From an uncultured Bacteroides sp. (lineage in GTDB: Bacteria; Bacteroidota; Bacteroidia; Bacteroidales; Bacteroidaceae): DNA of 49,212 nt. Positions 25,354-33,755 of this stretch are shown piece after piece. Under the pieces are notes generated by a model. That model was given only the letters and a program-made list of their open reading frames with translations, was not told the DNA's origin and did not search any database. Each line of letters opens with the position of its first letter. Position 1 is the stretch's first letter. A program made the position numbers and the translations under genes. Where the stretch lies: positions 1-49,212 of the forward strand of contig NZ_CAJUHF010000025.1 of the NCBI RefSeq assembly GCF_910585845.1, given 5' to 3'.

Positions 25354-25468
25354 CCCTTGCAGGCGGCTTGCAGATACTTTATCTGCAAGGCATCTGCAAG
25401 GGATATCTGCAAGCCTATAACATATTGATTCACAAAAAGATAACTACCAAATCCTTGCAGATGGCAGA
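25354..25468. repeat. Cluster of CTTGCAGAT / ATCTGCAAG repeats
   Basis: The words CTTGCAGAT and ATCTGCAAG recur in both orientations about six times. One pair, CTTGCAGATA and TATCTGCAAG (25367-25376 and 25380-25389), forms a perfect 10-bp hairpin with a 3-nt loop. The tract ends just before the end of the leftward glycosidase remnant and could stop its transcript, though there is no T-run. Confidence 0.65.
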
Positions 25469-25550
25469 TAAAACGAGAAAAAAACTATGGGAGGAGGAGT
25501 GGGAAAAGAAGCAAGGAAGATGTGCACCAAACACACCTCCCTTGCCATAT

Positions 25551-26499
25551 TTATTTGTGAAGCAACTTACGGAGTACAGCCTTATCTACCGGAAAAGCAG
25601 TGCCATGACGGGTTCCCTGAGGGAAAGAGACCTGGTCGGATATGTCTTCCCACGTCTTACCGTGGTCGCGGCTGCGGACAGCACCATACTTATGGTTACG
25701 GTATTTATCAAAATAGACATAAAGGTCGTCACCCACGAAAAGCGGTGCAGGACCCTCACACCAATAGTCGCCCGTAATAGAACACCTCTACAGGGAATCC
25801 GTCCTCTATCCGCGCAACGCGTGTCACCCGCAGGTTCTTCTCCGCCGGAAGCGAATTTTCATTCTTCACCACCATTATCAGATCCTTCATCTCCGGATCG
25901 CGCACAATAGCTGCATCAATCACGCTGAAGTCGGGATTGAAAAACAACTTGGTTTCGGAGAAAGTGTTGAAATCCTTAGTGGTCACGTAGTAGATGCGAT
26001 GGTTCAGCCCCTTCTCGCTTTCGATGACCGGCACTTCTTTGTGACGCCCCGGAATGGTCGTCGCCCAAAAGATGTAATAGGTCTGCGAAGGTTCGTCATA
26101 AAACAGTTCGGGAGCCCAGCAGTTGTGTGCAGTCGGTTCGTGCATCATCACCGGAATGGAACGCTGCTCGCTCCAATGAATCAGATCGGGGGAGGAAGCA
26201 TAACCGATGATACGGTCCGTCCAACTGGAAGTCCAAACCATGTGGAAGGTGCCGTCCGGCGCTTGGCAGATGCTGGGATCACGCATCAGGCGGTCCTTTC
26301 CTACTGTAGGCGCCAAGAAAGATTTCCCATCATTTAGAGGAGTCCATGTCAGTCCATCCAGACTATATGCCAGATGCAACCCGTCACGACTGTCATTGAT
26401 GAAATAAGAAAACAAATAGGCTGTATCGCCGCCTCCGGCAAATAATAGTCCCGGAGCGGCAAATAACAAGCTCAATAAACAGAATAATAATCTCTTCAT
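25551..26499 (-). pseudogene. GH43-like secreted glycosidase with a single frameshift
   Basis: A signal peptide (ending LLFAGG) starts a protein of about 316 codons with a five-blade propeller look: MRDPSICQAPDGTFHMVWTS (about residues 71-90) and HNCWAPELFYD (WAPE motif). The frame stops at 25756, but the next frame carries on with DYWCEGPAPLFVGDDLYVYF to a stop at 25551. Removing one G from the GGG at 25771-25773 (minus strand) restores one reading frame. The Glu of CEGP, the expected general acid, lies after the break, so the short product should be inactive. Either recent decay or a sequencing error in a short homopolymer. Substrate unknown; GH43 enzymes typically cut arabinose- or xylose-containing chains. 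Confidence 0.8.
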
Positions 26500-26604
26500 G
26501 TGTATAACGATTTAACTGTTAGCACACAAAAATAGATATAAATCGCGATTTATAGGTATGAATGGAAAGAAAAATAACTCCTAAAGAGGAATTCCTTCTT
26601 CACA

Positions 26605-29526
26605 TCAGAATCTTCTTCCTCCAAATCCTCCGGGACGTCCGCCAGGACCACCAGGACCTCCAAAGCCACCACGCCCGAATCCACCTCTCTCTTGCATCTT
26701 CTCGCGGGCCGCCTTATTACCGAAGATATTCAAACGGTAGATGAAATGCAACATACAATAGCTGTTGACACCATTATATTCGGAAACCGAACGTCCGTCT
26801 GCAGTCAACGAACGGCTGATGTTGCTCTGCTGTCTCAGAATATCGTACATCTCGAAACTTACAGTAGCGGCACCCTTCAAGAAAGTCTGCGAAAGTTGGG
26901 CATTCCAAATCAACTCATTGCGGTTCATACTTGCATCCGTATAACCGCGACGGCTTTGATTGGCTATGTTCGTAGTGAAAGTCATGTTCCAAGGAGCCAT
27001 CAACTGCGTATTGGTACCGTATGAGAACGTATAAGGCGACTGATTGTTGTCCGGACGCAGTTTGTTTCGCTCGGAGGTATAAGAGACAGAACCATTCAGA
27101 CCAAACTCAAACCAATCGTTACGATAGGCAGCGTTCAGACGTTCGCCCACCGTCAGACCGGTTGTCGTGTTCTTATCATCCACACGGGTTTCCTGATTGT
27201 ACAGATACGACACATTGTTCTGATAATTGATATTGGAAAAAGAATTGATGGTGTATTTCTTATTCTTTAATGCCGTATTGAAACCGAACATACCATATAC
27301 ATTCCAGTTGCCATTGATGTTTTTCGGAGTAGTGATGCGACCACCGGTTTCTTCATTATACTCCGTACTGTTGCTGATGCTGTTTTGAGTAGATGAAAAG
27401 CCGGCATGCGTCATGATACCCCGTTGGCGTTCTGCATTATACGTATTGTAGAACAAACGCATGGTGTGCGTAAAGGAAGGCTTCAAACCCGGATTACCGA
27501 CACGGATATTCAGCGGATTGGAGTTGTCTACAATCGGCAATAGATTCTCCATGCTCGGCTGGCCTGTGCGTCCGCGATAGTTGAAACGTAACTGGCTCAT
27601 TTTGGAGAAACGATAACGGAAGTCAATATTCGGAGCAAAGTTGAATACCGAGCGGGTAGTATCTATCATGTAGTCTCCTTTCTTGTATGAAAGTTTGGAA
27701 CTTTGCGGTTGGAAAGACATTCCTGCACTCAACTGATACTTCTGACGGAGGAAACGCAATGATACGGATGCATCATGATTATAATATCTGTATTCGGCAT
27801 ACTTACCTAAACTATCTACTGCATGGTTCTCATAACCGGCAGGCAGTTGATCGCCAAGTCCCCATTCCGGATTGATACCATACAAATCGTACGTCGTCTT
27901 GTCGCTCTCACTGTATTTATACTGGAACTGATAGCTGAATTGCAGGAATGTAGCCTTGGCAATCGGTTCGCTGTAAGTGATCTGTGCACTATAATTATAG
28001 TTATTGGTGGGGGTAGTGATGAACTGGTTACGGATCAACATAGAATCCGGGTTAGTAGGAATCTGATAATAACGTGTCATAGATTCCGTATATTGGTCAT
28101 TGTCATTATCCCCATAGCCAAAGCGTCCGCGGAATGTGATATTGCGCCCCTTGTTGTTCAGTTTCCGGTTGATCTGCAACGTTGCATCCGTCGAAATACT
28201 TTTGCTGTTGGTCAGCGTACCGCTGTTGGTAGCATTCACACGAATATCCTTCAACGGGTCACCGGAATCCAGAAAATCGAAATCCAGAAAATCATTCGGA
28301 TTGGCAATCAAACTGAACGGGTCGGCATTGAAGGTTCCCGACAATGAAGTAGATCCATTGTTCGTCTTTCCGTATGAGAAGTTCGGACGGAAAATGATAT
28401 TCGTCAATGTGTCCGGTTTCCACTCCATGCGGAAATCGGCTCTGAATGTTGTATTTCGATTCCGGTTAGCAGAATTAGAATTGGAGTAAGAATTACCGTT
28501 CTGCAGGAAACGTTCGGACGAATTGATGTTTATGATATCGGCATTGTTATGATTGTATTGCGCACTACCGCCCAACTCTATTTTTTTGTTTTCGGTAGCG
28601 AAACTAATGCCCAATTCTTTAGGAGCATTCAGACCATTGTTGCGACGCCAGCGCGGACCTCCACCGCCGCCCGAAAATCCTTGATTGTTTACATTGTTGG
28701 CAGAACCGATAAGCGTAATCTGCGTTTTGTCCACAAAATGACTCAGGTTCATACGTCCTGCATAGCGGTCTTCAGTACCCACGGCAGCATCAGCATTACC
28801 AAACCAGCCTCTGTTCATGCCCTTCTTCACAGTCAGGTCGAGCACGGTTTCCTCCTCACCATCGTCAATACCTGTGATTCGCGCCAAGTCCGACTGCTTA
28901 TCGTATGTCTTCAGTTTGTCGATCATCTCTACCGGAAGGTTCTTCAAGCCCGTCTTCACATCTCCGCCAAAGAACTCTTTTCCGTCCACCATGATCTTTT
29001 TCAACTCCTTGCCGTTTATCTTCACATTACCGTCGTCGTCAACTTCGGCACCGGGAAGTTTCTTCACAAGTTCTTCGAGCATGGCGCCCTCAGGCGTACG
29101 ATAGGCAGTGGAGTTATACACCAACGTATCTTCCACAACCTGCACCTGCGGTGCTTCTGCAGTAATCACCGCTTCTGCCAGCATCACCGCATCTGTTTTT
29201 AAGGAGATTGTACCCACGTTCTTGTCGGGGGCTTGTGCCGACAACTGCAACGGAAGCAGTTCGGGCTGGAAACCGATATAAGAAACCTTCAACACATATT
29301 TCCCTGCTTTTACTTTAGGAAGAGAAAAATATCCTTGTTGTGTCGTTGCGATACCTGCTGCCAATGCACTGTCTGGCAATGAAAGTAACTGTACGGTTGC
29401 CTGTACGGCAGGTTCTTTGGTGTCATTCTCAATAACCCGTCCTGCCACTGTAATGTTTTTAGTCTGTGAGAATACGGAAAGCGTTGTTGTCAGCAATAAC
29501 GCCGTTCCGATAATTACTTTTTTCAT
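26605..29526 (-). CDS. Outer-membrane beta-barrel protein with carboxypeptidase-like domain (TonB-receptor-like)
   Basis: The 973-residue protein has a signal peptide (1-20). A CarboxypepD_reg-like beta-sandwich follows (about 25-105, with GRVIENDTKEPAVQATVQLL). A plug-like domain comes next (about 115-215, YRTPEGAMLEELVKKLPGAE and VDGKEFFGGDVKTG), and then a large barrel of the OMP_b-brl_3 type. The end is an unusual Gly/Phe/Arg tail (GGFGRGGFGGPGGPGG and GGRRF) instead of the usual aromatic last strand. No SusD partner lies beside it, so it is not a normal polysaccharide-uptake pair. It could import a small ligand or act as a structural barrel. Confidence 0.85.
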   Translation of the reverse strand: MKKVIIGTALLLTTTLSVFSQTKNITVAGRVIENDTKEPAVQATVQLLSLPDSALAAGIATTQQGYFSLPKVKAGKYVLKVSYIGFQPELLPLQLSAQAPDKNVGTISLKTDAVMLAEAVITAEAPQVQVVEDTLVYNSTAYRTPEGAMLEELVKKLPGAEVDDDGNVKINGKELKKIMVDGKEFFGGDVKTGLKNLPVEMIDKLKTYDKQSDLARITGIDDGEEETVLDLTVKKGMNRGWFGNADAAVGTEDRYAGRMNLSHFVDKTQITLIGSANNVNNQGFSGGGGGPRWRRNNGLNAPKELGISFATENKKIELGGSAQYNHNNADIININSSERFLQNGNSYSNSNSANRNRNTTFRADFRMEWKPDTLTNIIFRPNFSYGKTNNGSTSLSGTFNADPFSLIANPNDFLDFDFLDSGDPLKDIRVNATNSGTLTNSKSISTDATLQINRKLNNKGRNITFRGRFGYGDNDNDQYTESMTRYYQIPTNPDSMLIRNQFITTPTNNYNYSAQITYSEPIAKATFLQFSYQFQYKYSESDKTTYDLYGINPEWGLGDQLPAGYENHAVDSLGKYAEYRYYNHDASVSLRFLRQKYQLSAGMSFQPQSSKLSYKKGDYMIDTTRSVFNFAPNIDFRYRFSKMSQLRFNYRGRTGQPSMENLLPIVDNSNPLNIRVGNPGLKPSFTHTMRLFYNTYNAERQRGIMTHAGFSSTQNSISNSTEYNEETGGRITTPKNINGNWNVYGMFGFNTALKNKKYTINSFSNINYQNNVSYLYNQETRVDDKNTTTGLTVGERLNAAYRNDWFEFGLNGSVSYTSERNKLRPDNNQSPYTFSYGTNTQLMAPWNMTFTTNIANQSRRGYTDASMNRNELIWNAQLSQTFLKGAATVSFEMYDILRQQSNISRSLTADGRSVSEYNGVNSYCMLHFIYRLNIFGNKAAREKMQERGGFGRGGFGGPGGPGGRPGGFGGRRF

Positions 29527-29626
29527 GCGCCTGTTTTTTATGAAACAAAATGTCTGTTTTTACACTGTTCCATTTGACAGACTTAATCCTAAAAAGTTTA
29601 ATGAGGCTTAAACAAAAATATTCAAA

Positions 29627-30040
29627 TTATCGATGTTCGTGCTTAAATAATCTATCAACTCCCGCTTTTTTTATACCAAATTCCAAGCAGAGCACATTCA
29701 AAAAGAGGAAGATCAGGAAAGAGGAAGAATCTATGTTCACGATGTCCCCTATAGCCACCCGGTAGAGCATGCCGCCAAAGACATACAACACTGTAAGGAA
29801 CATTGCATTGCGTACCGCCTTGTTACGTATTTTCTCCGTCTCCTTATTCTCGTCTTTCGTCAGTGCAAAGATGATCATCAGAGCTCCCAACATCATCAAC
29901 AACTTGGCACATTCCTTATAAAACAGAAGATTGGTATCCGTCACTCCTCCCATCATATAGAAAATCATCGGAATGAACAAAGCCAACGCAATCACAAAAT
30001 ACCCTAACGGACGACAATATACTGGAAATAACGCTTTCAT
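29627..30040 (-). CDS. Small multi-pass membrane protein
   Basis: The 137-residue protein has about four hydrophobic helices (near 12-32, 43-61, 78-97 and 102-122), separated by short charged loops (TKDENKETEKIRNKAVRN). I know no function for this Bacteroidetes type. It is divergent from aroB; the two leaders share an inverted 16-bp sequence. Confidence 0.7.
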   Translation of the reverse strand: MKALFPVYCRPLGYFVIALALFIPMIFYMMGGVTDTNLLFYKECAKLLMMLGALMIIFALTKDENKETEKIRNKAVRNAMFLTVLYVFGGMLYRVAIGDIVNIDSSSFLIFLFLNVLCLEFGIKKAGVDRLFKHEHR

Positions 30041-30057
30041 AAGATGAAATGATTTAT

Positions 30058-30138
30058 AATTTATGATTTATTTTAATGATGCAAAGGTAACATTTATTGC
30101 CGAAAGAACTATCTTTGCCTCGAAATAAATCATAAATT
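30058..30138. promoter_or_regulatory. Symmetric divergent promoter of the membrane-protein gene and aroB
   Basis: Perfect 16-bp inverted repeats, AATTTATGATTTATTT at 30058-30073 and its inverse at 30123-30138, flank 49 bp with two -7 boxes. These are TACCTTTG on the minus strand (30089-30082) and TATCTTTG on the plus strand (30110-30117). Both mRNAs should start in, and carry, nearly the same leader. No clear -33 elements. Confidence 0.55.
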
Positions 30139-30164
30139 GCAAATCATAACTTATAATTCCTCTC

Positions 30165-31226
30165 ATGAAGAAACAAGAAGTAATCCTCTGCAAAAAGTTG
30201 GAAAACGATCTGTCAAATGCCATCAGAAAATGTTCTCCTGACAAGCTATTCATCCTGACCGACGAACACACTCACTGCCTCTGCTTACCGCACACCAAAG
30301 ATATCCCAGCTTTAAAGGAAGCCACAGAAATCATTATCGGTGCCGAAGACCTCCACAAGAATCTAGAAACCTTGGCTTCCGTATGGCAAGCCCTGAGCGA
30401 ACAGGGTGCTACCCGCCATTCACTATTGATCAATCTGGGCGGCGGCATGGTGACCGATTTGGGTGGTTTCGCTGCTTCTACCTTCAAGCGAGGTATTGCC
30501 TATATCAATATTCCTACCACTTTACTGGCCATGGTGGATGCCTCTGTGGGAGGCAAAACAGGTATCAACTTCAACGGACTGAAGAATGAAATTGGTGTCT
30601 TCTCCCCTGCCTCGTCAGTGCTTATAGAAACGGAATTTCTGCGCAGCCTCGATGACCGTAATTTCTTTTCCGGTTATGCCGAGATGCTGAAGCATGGGCT
30701 TATCAGTACTCCGGCACATCTGGCGGAGTTACTGGCTTTCGATACTGAAAAGATAGATTATGCGGCATTGAAATCGATGGTCGGCCGCTCTGTACAGGTC
30801 AAAGAGAACATTGTGGAGCAAGATCCGTTGGAACACGGCATCCGCAAGGCACTGAATCTGGGGCATACCGTAGGTCATGCTTTCGAAAGTCTTGCACTTT
30901 CCGAAGGCCGTCCTGTATTACACGGGTATGCCGTTGCATGGGGAATCGTCTGCGAACTATACCTTTCTTATATAAAAACCGGTTTTCCGAAAGAGAAAAT
31001 GAGGCAAACCATACAGTTCATCAAAGAGCATTACGGTGCTTTTATTTTCAACTGTAAGCAATACGACCAACTGTATGAATTGATGAAGCACGACAAGAAG
31101 AACAGTGCCGGCATCATCAACTTCACCCTGCTGAAGGAAGTAGGTGACATCAGCCTCAACCAAACTGCAGACAAAAATACAATCCTCGAAATGTTCGATT
31201 TCTACAGGGAGTGCATGGGGCTATAA
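30165..31226 (+). CDS. aroB: 3-dehydroquinate synthase
   Basis: The 353-residue enzyme has the NAD-binding glycine motif LLINLGGGMVTDLGGFAAS (about residues 87-105). The core PTTLLAMVDASVGGKTGIN (about 116-134) follows, then the metal-ligand regions YAEMLKHGLI, LNLGHTVGHAFE (about 229-240) and LHGYAVAWG. It converts DAHP to 3-dehydroquinate, step 2 of the shikimate pathway, in the cytoplasm. Length is normal. It stands alone between a divergent membrane-protein gene and the tRNA. Confidence 0.96.
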   Translation: MKKQEVILCKKLENDLSNAIRKCSPDKLFILTDEHTHCLCLPHTKDIPALKEATEIIIGAEDLHKNLETLASVWQALSEQGATRHSLLINLGGGMVTDLGGFAASTFKRGIAYINIPTTLLAMVDASVGGKTGINFNGLKNEIGVFSPASSVLIETEFLRSLDDRNFFSGYAEMLKHGLISTPAHLAELLAFDTEKIDYAALKSMVGRSVQVKENIVEQDPLEHGIRKALNLGHTVGHAFESLALSEGRPVLHGYAVAWGIVCELYLSYIKTGFPKEKMRQTIQFIKEHYGAFIFNCKQYDQLYELMKHDKKNSAGIINFTLLKEVGDISLNQTADKNTILEMFDFYRECMGL

Positions 31227-31488
31227 GCTCCATGTAGTGCCTTGCAACACAAACGATTATTTCTTCCCCATCCCAAATTAGGAAAAGAACATTCGAACAC
31301 ATAAAAAAGAGTTTGAATAAAAAACATCTATTTTGCACTGTGTAGGATACCACATAACCCCCGAAACAGCCTTGAATTTATTTAGAATATTGTCTAAATA
31401 GTAGTTTTTAACACAACCGTATTATATTGATAGAAAGCTACATACAGCAATCATGAAATACACACACATACATTTTCACAGCGATTTA
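31227..31488. other. Intergenic region between aroB and the tRNA promoter
   Basis: About 260 bp of AT-rich sequence. I see no convincing ORF, no T-tailed hairpin and no known RNA. It ends at the tRNA promoter. Confidence 0.4.
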
Positions 31489-31519
31489 TTTGCAAATTCA
31501 AAATAAAGCTGTACTTTTG
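31489..31519 (+). promoter_or_regulatory. Promoter of tRNA-Pro
   Basis: TTTG at 31489-31492, a 19-bp spacer, and TACTTTTG at 31512-31519 match both halves of the Bacteroides sigma-ABfr promoter. The tRNA begins 12 bp after the -7 box, so the start point falls just before the mature 5' end. Confidence 0.85.
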
Positions 31520-31530
31520 CATCCGCAATT

Positions 31531-31604
31531 CGGGATGTAGCTCAGCCCGGTAGAGTACGCGTCTGGGGGGCGTGTGGTCGCAAGTTCGAATCTTGTCATC
31601 CCGA
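31531..31604 (+). tRNA. tRNA-Pro (anticodon GGG)
   Basis: The 74-nt cloverleaf has a perfect acceptor stem (CGGGATG with CATCCCG), a D-arm GCTC...GAGT, and an anticodon stem CGCGT/GCGTG with loop CTGGGGG, giving anticodon GGG. The T-arm is GCAAG/CTTGT with loop TTCGAAT. The discriminator base is A and the CCA end is not encoded. It reads CCC/CCU proline codons. Confidence 0.93.
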
Positions 31605-31612
31605 CTACCGAT

Positions 31613-31654
31613 AAAGCATTGATAATCGAAAGATTGTCGATGCTTTTTGTTTTT
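31613..31654 (+). terminator. Terminator after tRNA-Pro
   Basis: AAAGCATTGATAATC (31613-31627) pairs with GATTGTCGATGCTTT (31632-31646), with two mismatches and a GAAA loop. A T-rich run follows (TTTTTGTTTTT). It starts 9 bp after the tRNA. Confidence 0.8.
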
Positions 31655-31721
31655 AATGACAATACCCTGTTTACCTCAGTTTAATGGTCGAAATTAAACC
31701 AAGAATTAAACCAAATTCTGG

Positions 31722-31760
31722 GTCAGCGGATTTTCCCGATGGGCAGGGAAATCCGCTGAC
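31722..31760. repeat. Hairpin between tRNA and integrase
   Basis: GTCAGCGGATTT (31722-31733) pairs with AAATCCGCTGAC (31749-31760); inner TCCC/GGGA bases extend the stem. There is no T-run, so it is more a repeat or binding site than a terminator. It lies in the 340-bp gap between the tRNA and the integrase, where I see no gene. Confidence 0.6.
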
Positions 31761-31884
31761 CTCTAGTTTCTGTAATCTGTTACAAGCATAAAGTACATTA
31801 TTCCACACAACATCCTCATTATCACTACATATATTCTTCTTCCATAATACGCAATAGAGCATCAGCACTTATTGAGTCATTTAC

Positions 31885-31915
31885 ATTGTATCCCTTCTAG
31901 TCCAAAGTAACTTTG
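31885..31915 (+). promoter_or_regulatory. Promoter of the tyrosine recombinase
   Basis: TTG at 31886-31888, 19 bp, then TAACTTTG at 31908-31915 fits the Bacteroides promoter. The leader of about 75 nt runs through a half MITE before the start codon at 31994. Confidence 0.6.
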
Positions 31916-31919
31916 CAAA

Positions 31920-31986
31920 CGAAAGGAAAGACAGGCTCAAGCCGAAAGGCAATCAAAGAATGCTGAATAAAATTCAAACAGGCTCT
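31920..31986. repeat. Degraded right half of the MITE-like element
   Basis: CTGAATAAAATTCAAACAGGCTCT closely matches, with a gap, the right end of the 4637-4800 palindrome, including the terminal AAACAGGCTCT. The left terminal repeat is missing. It forms most of the 5' leader of the recombinase gene and ends 7 bp before its ATG. Confidence 0.65.
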
Positions 31987-31993
31987 ATAATTT

Positions 31994-33202
31994 ATGGCAA
32001 CAGTAAGAAGCAAATTCCGTGCATCCTCTTCCGAAACGAAAGAAGGCACATTGTTCTATCAAGTGATTCACAACCGGGTGGCCAGGCAGATCCACACCGA
32101 TTATAAACTGCGCCTACAAGAATGGGATGCAGAAAATAAGGAAATCATTTTTCCTCCCGACATCGGAGAGGTACGCCGAAACTATCTGGTTTCCTTGAAA
32201 AATGCCATACAGGAAGACACGAAACGACTGAAAAATGTTATCCTACGCCTTGAGCATGAGAGAAACAGCTATACGGCAGAAGATGTAGTGACCACATACC
32301 TCACACCAGCAGACAACCGCTGCTTCATCTCCTTTGCCCGAAACCTTGTCGAACAGTTAAAGCAAATCGGAAGACGGTGTACGGCAGAGACCTACACGAC
32401 AACCATCAATAGTTTCGCAAGATTCAGGAAAAAACGCGATATCTTCTTAGACGACATGGATTCCGAGTTGATGACGGCATACGAAACATACCTTAAATCA
32501 ATCGACATCTGTCCGAACAGTATATCCTTTTACATGCGCAATCTCCGGGCAATCTACAACCGTGCTGTAGACAAGGAACTGACCGTGCAGCGTCATCCGT
32601 TCAAACATGTCTATACCGGAATCGATAAGACCATCAAGCGAGCCGTGCCACTGAACGTCATCCGGCAGATACGCGACTTGGACTTAAGCCTGTATCCGGT
32701 GATGGATTACGCAAGAGATATCTTTATGTTCTCGTTCTACACACGTGGAATGTCATTTGTAGACATGGCATTCTTAAAAAAAAAGGACTTACAGAACGGT
32801 ATACTCTCCTATCGTCGACACAAGACTCACCAACAGTTATTCATCAAATGGGAAAAGCCGATGCAGGAATTAATAGACAAATACGACACAACCGTCTCTC
32901 CTTATCTGTTGCCTATTATCAAATGCAACGGCAAAGATGAAAGACGCCAATACAAAAACGAAGCACACCGGATAAACAACAACTTGAAGAAAATCGGCAA
33001 ACGTCTGGGATTGGGCATACCACTAACTACCTACGTCGCCCGCCACGGCTGGGCAAGCATTGCCAAAAGTAAAAATATCCCCATTGCCACAATCAGCGAG
33101 GCAATGGGACACGACTCGGAAACGACTACACGCATCTACCTTGCCTCTTTGGATACTTCAGTAGTGGACAAGGCAAACAGTCTTATCTTGAAATCCCTGT
33201 AA
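31994..33202 (+). CDS. Tyrosine recombinase (probable invertase of the fimbrial promoter)
   Basis: The 402-residue protein has the three parts of a Bacteroides integrase. An N-terminal arm-binding domain covers about 1-100. A SAM-like core-binding domain covers about 108-205 (with YTTTINSFARFRK). The catalytic domain has Arg in FYTRGMSFVDMAFL (about 251), the ARHGWAS box with His/Arg (about 350-356), MGHDSETTTRIYL (about 373-385), and the nucleophile Tyr in IYL. Such enzymes integrate elements or invert short DNA segments. The invertible segment begins about 280 bp downstream, and no attachment repeat of the nearby tRNA is seen, so DNA inversion is the more likely job. It is transcribed toward the fimbrial operon but ends with its own hairpin. 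Confidence 0.85.
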   Translation: MATVRSKFRASSSETKEGTLFYQVIHNRVARQIHTDYKLRLQEWDAENKEIIFPPDIGEVRRNYLVSLKNAIQEDTKRLKNVILRLEHERNSYTAEDVVTTYLTPADNRCFISFARNLVEQLKQIGRRCTAETYTTTINSFARFRKKRDIFLDDMDSELMTAYETYLKSIDICPNSISFYMRNLRAIYNRAVDKELTVQRHPFKHVYTGIDKTIKRAVPLNVIRQIRDLDLSLYPVMDYARDIFMFSFYTRGMSFVDMAFLKKKDLQNGILSYRRHKTHQQLFIKWEKPMQELIDKYDTTVSPYLLPIIKCNGKDERRQYKNEAHRINNNLKKIGKRLGLGIPLTTYVARHGWASIAKSKNIPIATISEAMGHDSETTTRIYLASLDTSVVDKANSLILKSL

Positions 33203-33221
33203 AAAAAGAATCTGGTAACCT

Positions 33222-33312
33222 CCGCCGTAAACAGTCTGCAAAGAGATGATTTACGGCGGAAGTATGTCATAACTGACTTGTTATGAGACATTACATTACT
33301 TGTTATGAGACA
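33222..33312. repeat. Hairpin and short direct repeats after the recombinase
   Basis: CCGCCGTAAA (33222-33231) pairs with TTTACGGCGG (33250-33259), a perfect 10-bp stem that may end the recombinase transcript although no T-run follows. Then ACTTGTTATGAGACA is repeated exactly at 33276-33290 and 33298-33312, spaced 22 bp. This could be a binding site for the recombinase arm domain or another regulator. Confidence 0.55.
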
Positions 33313-33334
33313 TGAGACATAATGTAATTTCAGT

Positions 33335-33496
33335 TTAATTCCGCCAACGGGTTTTATCTATTTGTAATTTACCCTCAAGTTTAATATGACTCGACAAAGA
33401 AATGCTCTTCATATCAGGGAATATATCCAACCGAACCTCTTTGCCAAACGAAAGAAATGTGAAATAAATGTTGAGCAAAAACTCACTTCTCTCCAT
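33335..33496 (-). CDS. Small ORF starting inside the left inversion repeat
   Basis: A 53-residue frame on the minus strand starts with ATG at 33496-33494, inside the left 24-bp inverted repeat. It runs outward (MERSEFLLNIYFTFLSFGKE onward, ending KTRWRN). In the present orientation no promoter points at it; after inversion the promoter would. In this orientation the frame is open further up to 33541, within the invertible DNA. I do not recognise the product, and a chance ORF is quite possible. Confidence 0.3.
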   Translation of the reverse strand: MERSEFLLNIYFTFLSFGKEVRLDIFPDMKSISLSSHIKLEGKLQIDKTRWRN

Positions 33497-33697
33497 AAGA
33501 GAAGTATAGAGAGGACTGATATTTACAATGGATTGAAACACAGAGGAAATTAATTGTTTATGGATAAAATATGCTCAACAATTGATGCGTCAGGCGAAAT
33601 AAAGTTAATACGATGGAAAAAAGTTACTTGTTTTACATCTCTTCTTCAACATATTTTATATATTTGCGCCCAATATACTTCTCTTATGGAGAGAAGT
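33485..33697. promoter_or_regulatory. Invertible promoter segment upstream of the fimbrial operon
   Basis: A 24-bp sequence at 33485-33508 (ACTTCTCTCCATAAGAGAAG followed by TATA) occurs as a perfect inverted copy at 33674-33697, enclosing 165 bp. Each repeat is itself a dyad: 7-bp arms ACTTCTC and GAGAAGT around a 7-bp centre, the design of a tyrosine-recombinase crossover site. Inside, TATATTTG at 33659-33666 matches the Bacteroides -7 box and points right. There is no good -33 match at normal spacing, and I find no -7 box on the opposite strand of the segment. As assembled, the switch is ON for the fimbrial genes, whose first start codon is at 33756. Confidence 0.88.
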
Positions 33698-33755
33698 ATA
33701 CCAAAAGAGGTATAATTGCAAAAAACAAAGAATAAATAATAGAGGACAAATAAGA

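Noticed and set aside
25368..25910. 180-codon ORF on the + strand
   Set aside because: It begins in the CTTGCAG repeat tract and then runs antisense to the GH43-like gene; no domain is visible.
26605..29526. SusC of a polysaccharide-utilisation locus
   Set aside because: No SusD-like gene adjoins, and the barrel type and Gly-rich tail fit the OMP_b-brl family better than SusC.
31531..33202. Integrative element using tRNA-Pro as attachment site
   Set aside because: The recombinase lies near the tRNA, but no second copy of the tRNA 3' end is seen in the window, and the nearby inverted repeats explain the enzyme better as an invertase.
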